DNA from: Gordius sp. MW1
Lineage: Eukaryota > Nematomorpha > Gordioida > Gordea > Gordiidae
Length of the DNA stretch: 64,000 nucleotides
NCBI GenBank assembly: GCA_964036665.1
Contig: OZ038526.1
Coordinates: forward strand, 30,752,001 to 30,816,000
Reading direction: 5' to 3'
The notes under the pieces are model-generated. The model was not told the origin of the DNA. It made no database searches and was given only the letters and a program-made list of their open reading frames with translations. Within the stretch, counting starts at the first letter, position 1; each line of letters starts with the position of its first letter. Positions 55,401-64,000 of this stretch are shown piece by piece. The position numbers were made by a program, and so were the translations under genes.

Positions 55401-56590
55401 GGTTCAAATGCAAGGTTTCCAGAGATTGTTAATAAAATTTCGAGGTCTACTTACACCTGTAAATGATGCAAACGCAGTAAACCTATAAAGAATAGGCCTA
55501 TCAACCAAATATCTATTATGGTATCTTATAATTAATATACAAATTTGTATATTCAATATAACCCTCAATTATAATCTAGGATATGTGCAAAATCTGCTCA
55601 ATAGTTGTAGCAAGTATGGGATATGCCTAAATGACCATAAAAATAACGATGACGAACACATGAAAAATTTAATGGCCGCCTTAGCAAAGTAAGAAAAAAG
55701 GGTTTTAATAGATTCTTGAAAGATCAAGATAAAATCCATTCAAAAGAAAAAGTAAGGCGATAAAGAAGCGGTAATTTCAAAATCATTAATATATGCCATA
55801 AGCTTTCCAAAATCCTTGTTTTTGAACAAGTTATTATAACAAGAGATAGGCTAATAATTTGTATTGGCACGCTTTTAATTAATGTTGAAATGGTAGTGTG
55901 ATTGCTAAGGCTTCCAATTCGCTGTGATAGCTCACTAACATCTCGTTAGTCTCTGAAAAATTAAGCATCTGATAACGGTTGGGTGGAGGCATTATTTTCT
56001 TTGTATTTGGAATCTAAATATTAATGCATATTTCGGTAGGCATTTTGTAAATGAACTGTTTATAAGCCACTTAAAAGGTTAGTCGTTTATAGTTAGGAGT
56101 CAATTTAAAACAATTGATGAGTTAGAAATTTTGGTAGAAGAGTTTTTATCATTTTTGGAAAAATTGGGTGTACTCTCTTCATCTTCCATTTCTAAATCCG
56201 TTTCTGCTCCCGAACTTTTTCCCAACTTATCAAGGTAATAAAGGAGGACTGGGGGCAGAACCCCCAGAAGTCTCCTATGCGCAGGCGCGCACAGCTAAGT
56301 TTTATATGCGCAGCCTCCTGGGCAGTCTACCATACGGGTCTTCCCCTCTCTGCCCCTCGCTTTGTTAAACGCGTGCTAATGCCAGCTGCGCTTGCAAGTC
56401 CAAAATAAGCTTAACTGTTTTTTTTTGTTTTATCAATCAAAATTTCAATTAAATGATGCACGGGAGAGGGGGGGGGGGTAATGGGCCTGGCCAGGAATAA
56501 ATAAAGAGGTAGGGGAATTTTAACTAGGGCTAGTGAAACAAAGTTAAAATATTCTTCTATTGGGTAAATGCAAAATTGAAATTTCTAATA
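55400..56590. other. No recognisable gene
   Basis: It includes a GC-richer block at 56230-56400 with GGGGGCAGAACCCCCAG and several GCGC motifs, and a G-run at 56468-56478. No supported coding region. Confidence 0.4.
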
Positions 56591-56591
56591 T

Positions 56592-57741
56592 TGTTGCTAC
56601 TATTGTATTGTTTTATTATAACAAGAATTGAAAGTAAAATTATAGTGAAATATACCGCTTTATAAATTTTTTGTTATAAGAGAATAAACAGCGTTCTGAA
56701 TAATGTCTATAAGTTTTTACATATTTAAATTTAAATATTCAAATGTCTATGTTGTATTTAAATTATATAACAAAGGGTGTGAATGTTGCGCGTAATATTT
56801 AAAGGTGTCATATAATTACCCTCCCTATTCGCAAGGAATGCTAAAAATAAAAGTACTCAGCTAGCTTAGTTGGCCAGTGAACTATGCCACCAGACTTGGT
56901 GGTTTTATAGCTTAAATTAGTAATTTTGTAAGCGTAGGTAATGGCTTTTATTATGTTGTAGAAAAGGTATTTTAAATAAGTGAGTCTGATGCTCATGTGC
57001 CGCGAGCGTGGTTGGTAGTGTGGTGGCCGAAGTGTGAGAGATGGTTGTGTGGGGATGGTTGTGTGGGTCAGCGGTGGTGAGAATACTGGTAATAGCAGGT
57101 GTTATTGTTTTGGCAACCCTCCCATTAAATATCGTTTGATTTGTGTCATGCATTGTCTTGCGAAATCTTATGTCCTTGCTCATATTAAGAGGCCGTGTAG
57201 GAGTTGATGTTGTGTTAAATTGTTGATGTGAAGGTAGCCATAAGAAGCAGTGGACAACTTGAGTCGACGCCAGACGTAAGGTCGATGGTAGGAGTGTAGT
57301 AAGGCGTCTAGGTTGCATCGTATTAGCAACTAAGTTAGGTAGGGATTTGTATTACTCACATTATTCGGTATAGATCGAAGATTATTTGAGAGGTTGAAGG
57401 GGTTGCTGGTTGCATCTCGATCATGTCTTTGCCAGTGTCGTATTTAATGATGGCTTGTAAAACTAGCGCTCAAAAAACTATCTCAGTTCCATTATTTTTA
57501 ACTAAGATAAACATAACGCCGATACTAAAGTAAGTGTTTTGGGAAGGAACTGAAAACCCGCTCCCAAAAACTGCGGAGTCACCAATGTTGCTACTATTGT
57601 CTTGTCTTATTATAACAAGGATGGAAACTATATTTATAGTGAGATATACCGCCTATATTTTTAAATGAAATGTTGTATTCAAAGTATGTAACAAAGGGTG
57701 TGAATAATGATGAGCGTAATATTTAAGTTCTAAAGGTGCCA
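56592..57741 (-). mobile_element. TRIM-like small LTR element
   Basis: Direct repeats at 56592-56810 and 57586-57741, read on the minus strand, begin TGRCACCTTTA and end ACAATAGTAGCAACA (TG...CA). They are bounded on both sides by TAATAT (56586-56591 and 57742-57747). Next to the upper repeat, in minus orientation, TTGGTGACTCCGCAG is a plausible primer-binding site; next to the lower repeat AATAGGGAGGGTAAT is a plausible polypurine tract. The interior is only about 775 bp and has no pol, so it is non-autonomous. Confidence 0.85.
56917..57318 (-). CDS. Small ORF inside the TRIM-like element
   Basis: 133 codons on the element's sense strand, starting at ATG 57318 and filling most of the interior. 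Rich in Thr, His, Pro and Leu (for example TTLPTTLAAHEHQTHLFKIP), with no zinc knuckle or known domain. It might be a remnant Gag, a real small protein or chance. Confidence 0.35.
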   Translation of the reverse strand: MQPRRLTTLLPSTLRLASTQVVHCFLWLPSHQQFNTTSTPTRPLNMSKDIRFRKTMHDTNQTIFNGRVAKTITPAITSILTTADPHNHPHTTISHTSATTLPTTLAAHEHQTHLFKIPFLQHNKSHYLRLQNY

Positions 57742-57799
57742 TAATATTCAATTTGGAAAAATATAGAATGTAATTTACATTAAAAATGAAAAATTTCAT

Positions 57800-57995
57800 C
57801 TCAATAATAGCGCCTCCAAAAGCTCCTTATGCGACTATGTGCTATAGCTCTAGCGCCTCTATCTGATTATGTGCTATAGCTTATAGCGCCTTATGTGACT
57901 ATGTGCTATAGCTCGAGCGCCTTTAAGTGACTATGTGCTCTCGCTTTAGCGCCTCCAAGTGTCTATGAGTTATAGCTATGCTATGTAGCGGGGAG
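57800..57995. repeat. ~38-bp minisatellite
   Basis: About five units of AGCGCCTnnnAGTGACTATG TGCTATAGCT type with varied spacing. Non-coding. Confidence 0.85.
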
Positions 57996-58562
57996 GCTCT
58001 CTGTCATTAAAATAAACATTTAACAACACCAACAAAAAATAATTTAGAACTCAACCTCAGAATACACAATCTATTTGCCATATGATATATATCTAATTTG
58101 CATTCTATACGGACCTGCATCGCTTATGGTGCTGGTATTATTACATAGGCTGTCTAAGACAACTTCATAACTTTATTTGCAAATTTTAATAATTCAATAC
58201 ACTACAATATGAAAAGCCATTTTCAAGTCATAATTATGGAGCATTAATTATAATAGTTGAAAGCTATATTATATAGTTTATGAAGACTCCTAATTGTTAT
58301 GGAAGCAGTTGAAACATTTTGACCTATTGTTTAAAATAAAAAGCATTTATGAAACTTATATCCGACGGCCTTTTGTCCATCTCTATTAATATTTGAAACA
58401 CGGGTTTGTATTTAGGCGATATTAAATTTAATATTCTCTATAAATAAATGTCCTTTTAATAAAAGATTAATCATCAAAAGTTTTATGTGACAGGCTTAAG
58501 ACGAAAAAATTTGCATAAATTATTTCTGCACGTTATAAATCAAGAATCGTATTCACAATTAC

Positions 58563-58570
58563 TATATAAG
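58563..58570 (+). promoter_or_regulatory. TATA box of the small secreted-peptide gene
   Basis: TATATAAG 52 bases before the ATG at 58615. Transcription would start about 30 bases downstream, leaving a leader of about 20 bases. Confidence 0.6.
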
Positions 58571-58614
58571 ATCAGAGGATAGCATAAATATTTATAAAAT
58601 CAAGAATTTTAACT

Positions 58615-59214
58615 ATGTTTGTAAAGCTGTGTTTTTTCATAATCTTTAATATTTTATTCACCTCTCTGTTATTAAAAGATTCACTTCAAGCACGTTTAAG
58701 TAAGTTATATATAATATACAAATTAAAATATAAGTTAGTATTTTTGTAAGTAATTTAAACTCTTTTAAACACATATCTGTCATTTTCTAAATAATTTAGG
58801 GAATTTTATACATTTATTGCTAAAAGATAGCATAATGTAGGCTAAAATATGAGATACATGAGGTGGTAACTAAACCCAAGATATGTCACAATATTAGGCT
58901 AGGTCGAAAAAAATAAATATTTCCTCAACTGAAGCATAATGAAATTCAATTTTACATACCTAAATATTTTTAACAAAAGTGTGCTTAACCATATTTTTCA
59001 GACTATATAAACTTAATATGTTTAGTCAGAAAGTGATTATATTCAAATAAGGAAAGGATTTATTTTGATCAAACTATGCGAGATTATTATTCATTATTCC
59101 AATAATTTAAATATAAATTTAGATTTCGACGAAATACTAAGACCATGTTTTAATCAGTGCCTAGATGACGAATGTTTTGAAACATGTTGGGATCTAGTTT
59201 GGAGCGATCCTTAA
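58615..59214 (+). CDS. Predicted secreted cysteine-rich peptide, two exons
   Basis: Exon 1 is 58615-58699: ATG, 28 codons, donor TTTAA|GTAAGT (consensus). Exon 2 is 59123-59214: acceptor ATAAATTTAG|AT, phases agree, stop TAA. The product is 58 aa. Residues 1-26 look like a classic signal peptide: Met, a Lys, about 16 hydrophobic residues (LCFFIIFNILFTSLLL), cleavage probably after SLQA. The predicted mature part, about 32 aa, is acidic with four Cys in the pattern C-x3-C-x4-C-x3-C (CFNQCLDDECFETCW) and two Trp. A TATA box lies 52 bases upstream and AATAAA 177 bases after the stop. Likely secreted and disulfide-bonded; function unknown. I recognise no family. It could be a neuropeptide-like, antimicrobial, salivary or venom-type peptide, or a chance assembly. 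Confidence 0.6.
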
Positions 59215-59390
59215 AAGTTTAAAACAGAGACTTCAAGAAAAGTTTCTACCCCAATTTATAATAATGATCATTTAAATTATTAAACTTTCATTGACTCTAT
59301 CTATAAATCAACAAATTGCTTCATTTCAAGTGGTTATGAATTTTAACTAAAAACAACAAATGTTTACCATGTTTATTGATTATATTTATG

Positions 59391-59396
59391 AATAAA
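59391..59396 (+). terminator. Poly(A) signal candidate of the peptide gene
   Basis: AATAAA 177 bases after the stop at 59214. The stretch from here to 60460 is AT-rich without recognisable features. Confidence 0.5.
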
Positions 59397-60461
59397 GTTT
59401 TAAAACAACGTTAATATATACCAATTGGATATATTCGAATGCAATTTTAGATGGGTGCAATTATAATATACGATTAAACAAGCTAAGTAATTGGTAAATT
59501 AAATTTCAATATTAAATATTAATAAACATTAATAGTTTTAAATAGAATATGCTAAGCAATTTTAAATTTCTGATATTAAAACTACTATAATCAAAACAGT
59601 AAATTAGAGGGACCAATTACATTTTTTTTTACTAACCATTACAATATAAAGAAATAGCAAAAGACTATACAATTTAAGGAAACTAATTAGAGTAGATATA
59701 AAGGTGAGTGTGTGTATATGGAAATTGCTTGTTAATCACTAATGATTTGTATAATATTTAATTGTAAAATAGCTAATATCTTATTTTAAAAATTAATGTC
59801 GTGCATATTAAATATAACCTGTATTCCTTTAAGACATTCTCTTTTAGTTAATATAGCTAGATATCAATGTCAAAAAAATAATTTTAATATTAGTGGGCTC
59901 TATTGCAAAAACTTCATTTTAAAGGAAATGATTAATTTACTTAAGGAGTATTTTAAAAAAATAATCTTTACCACCTTTACTTAATACAACTTTGATACAC
60001 CATTTTCAAATTAAAAGCTTTAAAGGTATTTATAAAATCCAATGTGCACCATTATAATATTTAGATATGTTTATTATTTGACAGAGTTACCCACGGTGAG
60101 CATGAATATAATTTGTCGATATTTAATGTACATCAAAATTCACATAAAAACGGAATAAGTTTGACTATATAAATATACGTTCATCTACAATTTAGTTTCA
60201 AAGCTCCCCCTATAATTAAATTAATCTTTTTATGATCATAGGGAAAAATGCCTTAAATATTTGAATTACAAATTATGTTGTTTTGAAATTATGGTGAAAG
60301 GTGGGGATCGAAATCCTGAGCAAATATTGTGAAATGTATTTATGTAATCTAATAAAACTCGTACACTTCATACATACAAAAGTATCACATATTTCTAAGT
60401 GAAATTATGACAATTGTAGCAAATAAATAGGTCAAGCATGTCGCCAAACGTCCAAATTAAA

Positions 60462-61457
60462 TTATTCGCACGCAAGTTTGCCATCGAAACTACTCAAAGC
60501 AACTGCGAAAGCCTGCAAGGCACACATTGGATAATTATAGTCCATGGTAAAGCCATCATCTGCTATCCTTCCAAATTGCATAAAGATGTAGCTCACTAGA
60601 ATAAGACAAAAAATTCAAATTTATCCATTTATATGTCCCTGCTAAAAACCGAACGATTTGTACATTTAATATGACAATAACAACAGATTAATGCATGGAT
60701 TTAGCGAAGGTAGAATTTATGGTTGCTCCGCCTAAGTTTAGGATTACTGTTTCATTTAATACGGCCTGCAAAATGATATCAATATAGCATAGTATTTTTG
60801 TATCATTAATATATTATTAGCCATTATCATTTCACCCAAGGATACGCCATTAATATTATAGAGTTTAGGAAATTTAATATTATAATATACAAATCATTAA
60901 ACTTTACCATCATTCTCATGCACTATCTGAAAGTTTTTAACGGAGGCTTGTGTAACTCGCCCGTGAAAGTTGAGGACGTATGATTGCGTATCTAATTTAT
61001 TAAAGGTATTTATCTTATTTTTTTTCTAAATTATATTGAAAATTTGAAGATTTTTATCTATGTTTTAGGAGAGACGTAAACTAACAAGCCATTAATGAAT
61101 AAGCTATACATGGAGTTTACGTCTTTAGACACTATGTGATCATTATTAGAAATCGCTTGTAAACTAACCGTCGTTCCAAATGGCTGTCTTATTTTTCAGT
61201 TCCAGAATGCAATCTAATTCTCGCCTCTTCCATCGTTCAAATAATGTGTCACGCTCCTGTTTTAAAAATGTAAAGCATAGATAGATCTTAATATTTTTCC
61301 CAGTTTATTAATTTGTAGAAAAAATTGGCAAATCTATATTATAAATAACAATTAATAGTTACCGATCTCGGGACAATATCCACGCTTTCGATAGCAAGAT
61401 TCATAGTAGGAATCAAAACGGTCATGTTAGGTGGATCCTTGAATCCACATTTGTTTC
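60462..61457 (-). pseudogene. ktub: Tubby/king-tubby 3' exons, divergent and probably broken
   Basis: Tubby proteins bind phosphoinositides through a C-terminal barrel and act in ciliary trafficking and signalling. Four minus-strand segments match that domain in order. 61457-61363 encodes GFKDPPNMTVLIPTMNLAIE. 61256-61169 encodes ERDTLFERWKRRELDCILEL then KNKTAIWND; its junction is clean (TCG|GTAACT to ACAG|GAG, phase 0). 60765-60684 encodes TVILNLGGATINSTF. 60595-60462 encodes [20 protein letters not shown] and the hallmark end [19 protein letters not shown], followed by TAA. The third segment hits a TAA before any donor, and residues of the domain are missing between segments 3 and 4. Upstream Tubby exons are not seen; a LINE begins at 61944. 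The best reading is a partial or decayed copy, although the last exon is remarkably intact. Confidence 0.72.
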
Positions 61458-61943
61458 CTATCTTAAACACAAATAAAAACATAAGTTTCTTAAGTGTATC
61501 AAAGAGTAATACTAAAATAAGATTGAAAATTAAGAACGACTCGTTTCAACCATATTAGAATTTTAGACAATTGTAAGACAAGGTGGTGATTATTCTGTGC
61601 ACATGAAGTATAGACTGTTCGACTCCTAATAATTACGCATCAAAAGTTATGCAATAAATATTTTTTATATTTTGCGATATGTGTATATAATTATTATGAT
61701 GAAATATGTAGTTACCCATTTTTGGCATTATAATTCAATTCTTTACACCATAGCAGAATTAATTTTAAAATCTAAGTTGGATTGCAAATGGTACTATAAA
61801 AATTAATTTCAGTTTACCTTTTTATCTCTGTATTGTCATTTTAAAAGGCTCAAGCTGATAAAATACTTATGGTTCATTATATTAAGTCAATAGCATTATA
61901 GGCGTTTTCCTAGCAATCGAGTTTAGAACATCAATTTTTTTTC

Positions 61944-63110
61944 CTATAGCTGTTTTTCACATTTATTGGTCAGCTCATTCAAGTAGGTTCTCCATGTATT
62001 CCTGCACTTACACCAGCTTCGCTTTAGCTTGTACCTTCTCAAGTCAACATCTATTTTATGCTTCCATGTCAGTTTAGGCCTCCCTCTCTTTGGCTTACCT
62101 TTGACTTGCACTTTTTTGATACGATTTGCCAAGGGACTTTCCTCCCGTCTCTCTCAATCTTCTTACCACCAATTTTCTCTGAATCGGAGTTACATTTAGT
62201 TTATCCCTTATGTCTTGATTCCTTATATGGTCCTTTTTGCTTATTCCCAAAATCCATCTTAACATTCGCATCTCCATTGTAGCCAAGCTTTGCTCCTCTT
62301 TTGCCTTAATTACCCAGGTGTCCGCTCCATACAATACCGTGGATACAATAACGGTGTTATATAACCGTCCTATTAATTTGAGTGGTATGTGTTTGTCACA
62401 TAGGACACCACTCAACTCCCTGAATTTAAGCCAGCTTGCGTTTATTCTTGCCTTAATTTCGTTTTCCACACCTCCATCACAGTGTACCTTAAAACCAAGA
62501 TATTTGAATCCCTTCCTACTGCTTAAACACCAGTCATCGATTTGCAGGTGTGTTTCTTTGTATTCATTCTCCGACTCCAAGCAACATACTCAAATCTCGG
62601 TTGACCCTAAGGCCTTTGCTTTCAATTGACTCCATCCACACCTTTACCTGCTCTGCTAATTCCACATTTGAGCCTGCGCACAGGACGATATCATCCGCAG
62701 AAAGATTGCCCAAGGTGATTCGCGTTTCAGGTCCATCGTTATCGAATCTTTTATTGTTATGAAGAGCAATGGACTTAGGGCCGATCCTTGATGCACACCG
62801 AGAGTTAGACTGAATCTCTTTGATGTACCACTGGATGTCCGAGCTTTGGTTTTTGCGTTTCTATACATATCCTTTATTAACATTATATAAGCGTGGGGTA
62901 CACCTTTGGAACTCATACTATCCCATATCAACTGCCTTGGCACTTTGTCGAAAGCTTTCTCAAGGTCAATGAAACACATATGAAGATCCTTTTGTTTTTC
63001 CATATATAATTTCATAAGCCTCCTAAGACCATGTATTGCATCTAAAGTCGACTTTCCAGGCATGAACCCAAATTGTCGTTCATCTATTGAGATTATTTTT
63101 CGGAGTCTAG
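61944..63110 (-). pseudogene. RTE-like LINE, 5'-truncated reverse transcriptase
   Basis: Three minus-strand frames give successive parts of a non-LTR RT. 63063-62656 encodes MCFIDLEKAFDKVPRQLIWD, YRNAKTKARTSS and LGVHQGSALSPLLF. A one-base shift then exposes the catalytic ADD (as SADDIVLCA, near 62690). 62580-62095 encodes GFKYLGFKVHCDGG, LYNTVIVSTVLYGADTWV and MRMLRWILGISKKDHIRNQD. 62132-61944 encodes KRGRPKLTWKHKIDVDL and the tail. These are RTE/RTE-X-type motifs. No endonuclease is present; the copy starts abruptly at about 63110, next to the duplicated repeat. Confidence 0.88.
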
Positions 63111-63113
63111 CTT

Positions 63114-63505
63114 TTGGATGCTATGAAAAAAGTCTTTATTAAATCAAACTTTCCAGTGTATTGTTGACATAGTAAATACTTTGGACCTTCAAAGTTAATT
63201 TAACGAAGATGCCAACACCAGTTGTGGGTTCCTGTCTTCGCTCGGAGGTATAAGATTGATAATTATTGATGGGGATATCTTTCCATTGGGAATTTATAGT
63301 CTGTTTGTACCTTTAAGATACAAATGTTGTTGTGGGCGGCAAAGGTTATAAGTGTCTGTAGAATTCCTAGGTCATTAAGCAATTTACATTAAGAGACACT
63401 TTAGTTAACTTCATTTCCTAGAAAGTACTTGAAAGGAGAAGTGCTGGGAATATTAAAGTTTTGTCGGTGTTGGTTTAAAATAAATATAGATAAAAAATGA
63501 AGTGA
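63114..63505. repeat. Duplicated ~390-bp repeat, copy 2
   Basis: Same orientation and colinear with 54186-54578 (TTGGATGCTATGAAAAAAGT; TTTGTCGGTGTTGGTTTAAA). It abuts the truncated LINE directly. Confidence 0.85.
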
Positions 63506-63527
63506 TGATATACTCGGGCCTTCGGCC

Positions 63528-63612
63528 CTCGTGGGAAGGGGGAGAAGGGAAGGGGAGTAGGGGAAGGGAAGAGGGGAAGGGAAGAGGGGAAGGGAAGAGG
63601 GGAAGGGGGAAC
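63528..63612. repeat. G/A-rich minisatellite
   Basis: AAGGGAAGAGGGG-type 13-bp units repeated about five times. Confidence 0.85.
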
Positions 63613-63929
63613 TCTTCTATACTCCTTATAAACGTAGCATATTTGCTATGCAATTTATGGGCGAGAAAGGTGGGAAGGGGCGAGAATGCCTATAGGGGGT
63701 ATTAGATGCAAAATAATTAGTTGATTAGTTATAGGCCCTTGTAGGGGAGGACATAGGGTAATTATCAATGTTAACCAATTCAAAAACGAAAAAAAATTTC
63801 GATTTATTTAGCCAATGGTCATTTTTTTATTGGTCAGTAGCCAGCGGACGGTCAAAAATTCATATTATCATTGGTATTAACATGAACAAATATTAATTTA
63901 ATTTAAAAAAATTAAAAAAAAAATTTGTC

Positions 63930-63999
63930 CCCTCCCTGACTTGAACCCCACACCTCCTGTTCACAAGCCGGCGCTATAACCACTATACCACGCTGGCTT
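63930..63999 (-). tRNA. tRNA-like sequence (degenerate, possible SINE head)
   Basis: On the minus strand GCCAGCGTGGTATAGTGGTT has a perfect box A (TGGTATAGTGG). GGTTCAAGTCA is a near-consensus box B about 35 bases later. An anticodon-loop-like CTTGTGA (GTG, His) lies between. The T-stem and acceptor stem do not pair, and a T-run follows. I read it as a tRNA pseudogene or the tRNA-derived head of a SINE cut by the window edge. Confidence 0.6.
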
Positions 64000-64000
64000 T

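Noticed and set aside
58615-59214. Assigning the small peptide to a known family such as helical-hairpin peptides or bicycle-type effectors
   Set aside because: The 4-residue spacing between the two CxxxC pairs is too short for typical hairpins, and no CYC motifs are present. Left unassigned.
59796-59984. 62-codon plus-strand ORF
   Set aside because: AT-rich chance frame; no signal peptide, domain or gene signals.
61944-63110. Functional reverse transcriptase gene
   Set aside because: A frameshift before the catalytic ADD, a missing endonuclease and an abrupt 5' end show a truncated dead copy.

Overview
The window is AT-rich animal nuclear DNA, most likely from an insect or another arthropod. 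It holds multi-exon genes with GT-AG introns, AATAAA signals and a heavy load of LTR, LINE, hAT-type and pogo-type transposable elements. Nothing prokaryotic is visible. The species cannot be fixed from the sequence alone.

Host genes. Two well-supported genes lie tail to tail. Phax (snRNA export adaptor) is on the + strand, about 14131-15965, with four exons. The myocardin-related transcription factor Mrtf is on the - strand, 31757-18039. I assembled it as 12 coding exons whose splice phases all agree (about 1504 aa), in the canonical order: three RPEL motifs, basic box, Q-rich stretch, SAP domain, leucine zipper, acidic C-terminus. Near the right side are a very small two-exon gene on the + strand (58615-59214) for a predicted secreted cysteine-rich peptide of 58 aa with its own TATA box and poly(A) signal, and the 3' exons of a divergent, probably broken Tubby/king-tubby homologue on the - strand (61457-60462).

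Layout. 1-3.2 kb: AT-rich satellites, a G/C-run inverted array and a LINE tail. 4-12.4 kb: a CTCGT-rich DNA element, then a 6.9 kb Gypsy LTR retrotransposon (5517-12418, both LTRs present) with a second copy of that DNA element nested inside. 13.3-16.6 kb: a 735 bp MITE with a perfect 8-bp target duplication directly upstream of Phax, Phax itself, and a pogo-like MITE. 18-32 kb: Mrtf, whose introns carry several copies of one short hAT-type MITE. 32-41 kb: mostly non-coding DNA with MITEs. 41.5-45.3 kb: a rearranged Gypsy remnant with internally inverted pol and a hAT insertion. 46.6-51.4 kb: nested TIR elements, a ~210 bp tandem array and an almost intact hAT transposon (47749-50633). 51.6-57.8 kb: the third CTCGT element, retroelement debris, a duplicated repeat and a small TRIM-like LTR element. 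58.6-61.5 kb: peptide gene and Tubby fragment. 62-64 kb: a 5'-truncated RTE-like LINE, the second copy of the duplicated repeat, and a tRNA-like sequence at the right edge.

The main theme is hAT-type activity. At least six distinct families end in short TIRs and sit between 8-bp target duplications, and one still carries a nearly complete transposase that could be, or recently was, a source of mobilising enzyme. Functionally, Mrtf is an actin-sensing SRF coactivator and Phax exports capped snRNA; they share no pathway and are simply convergent neighbours.
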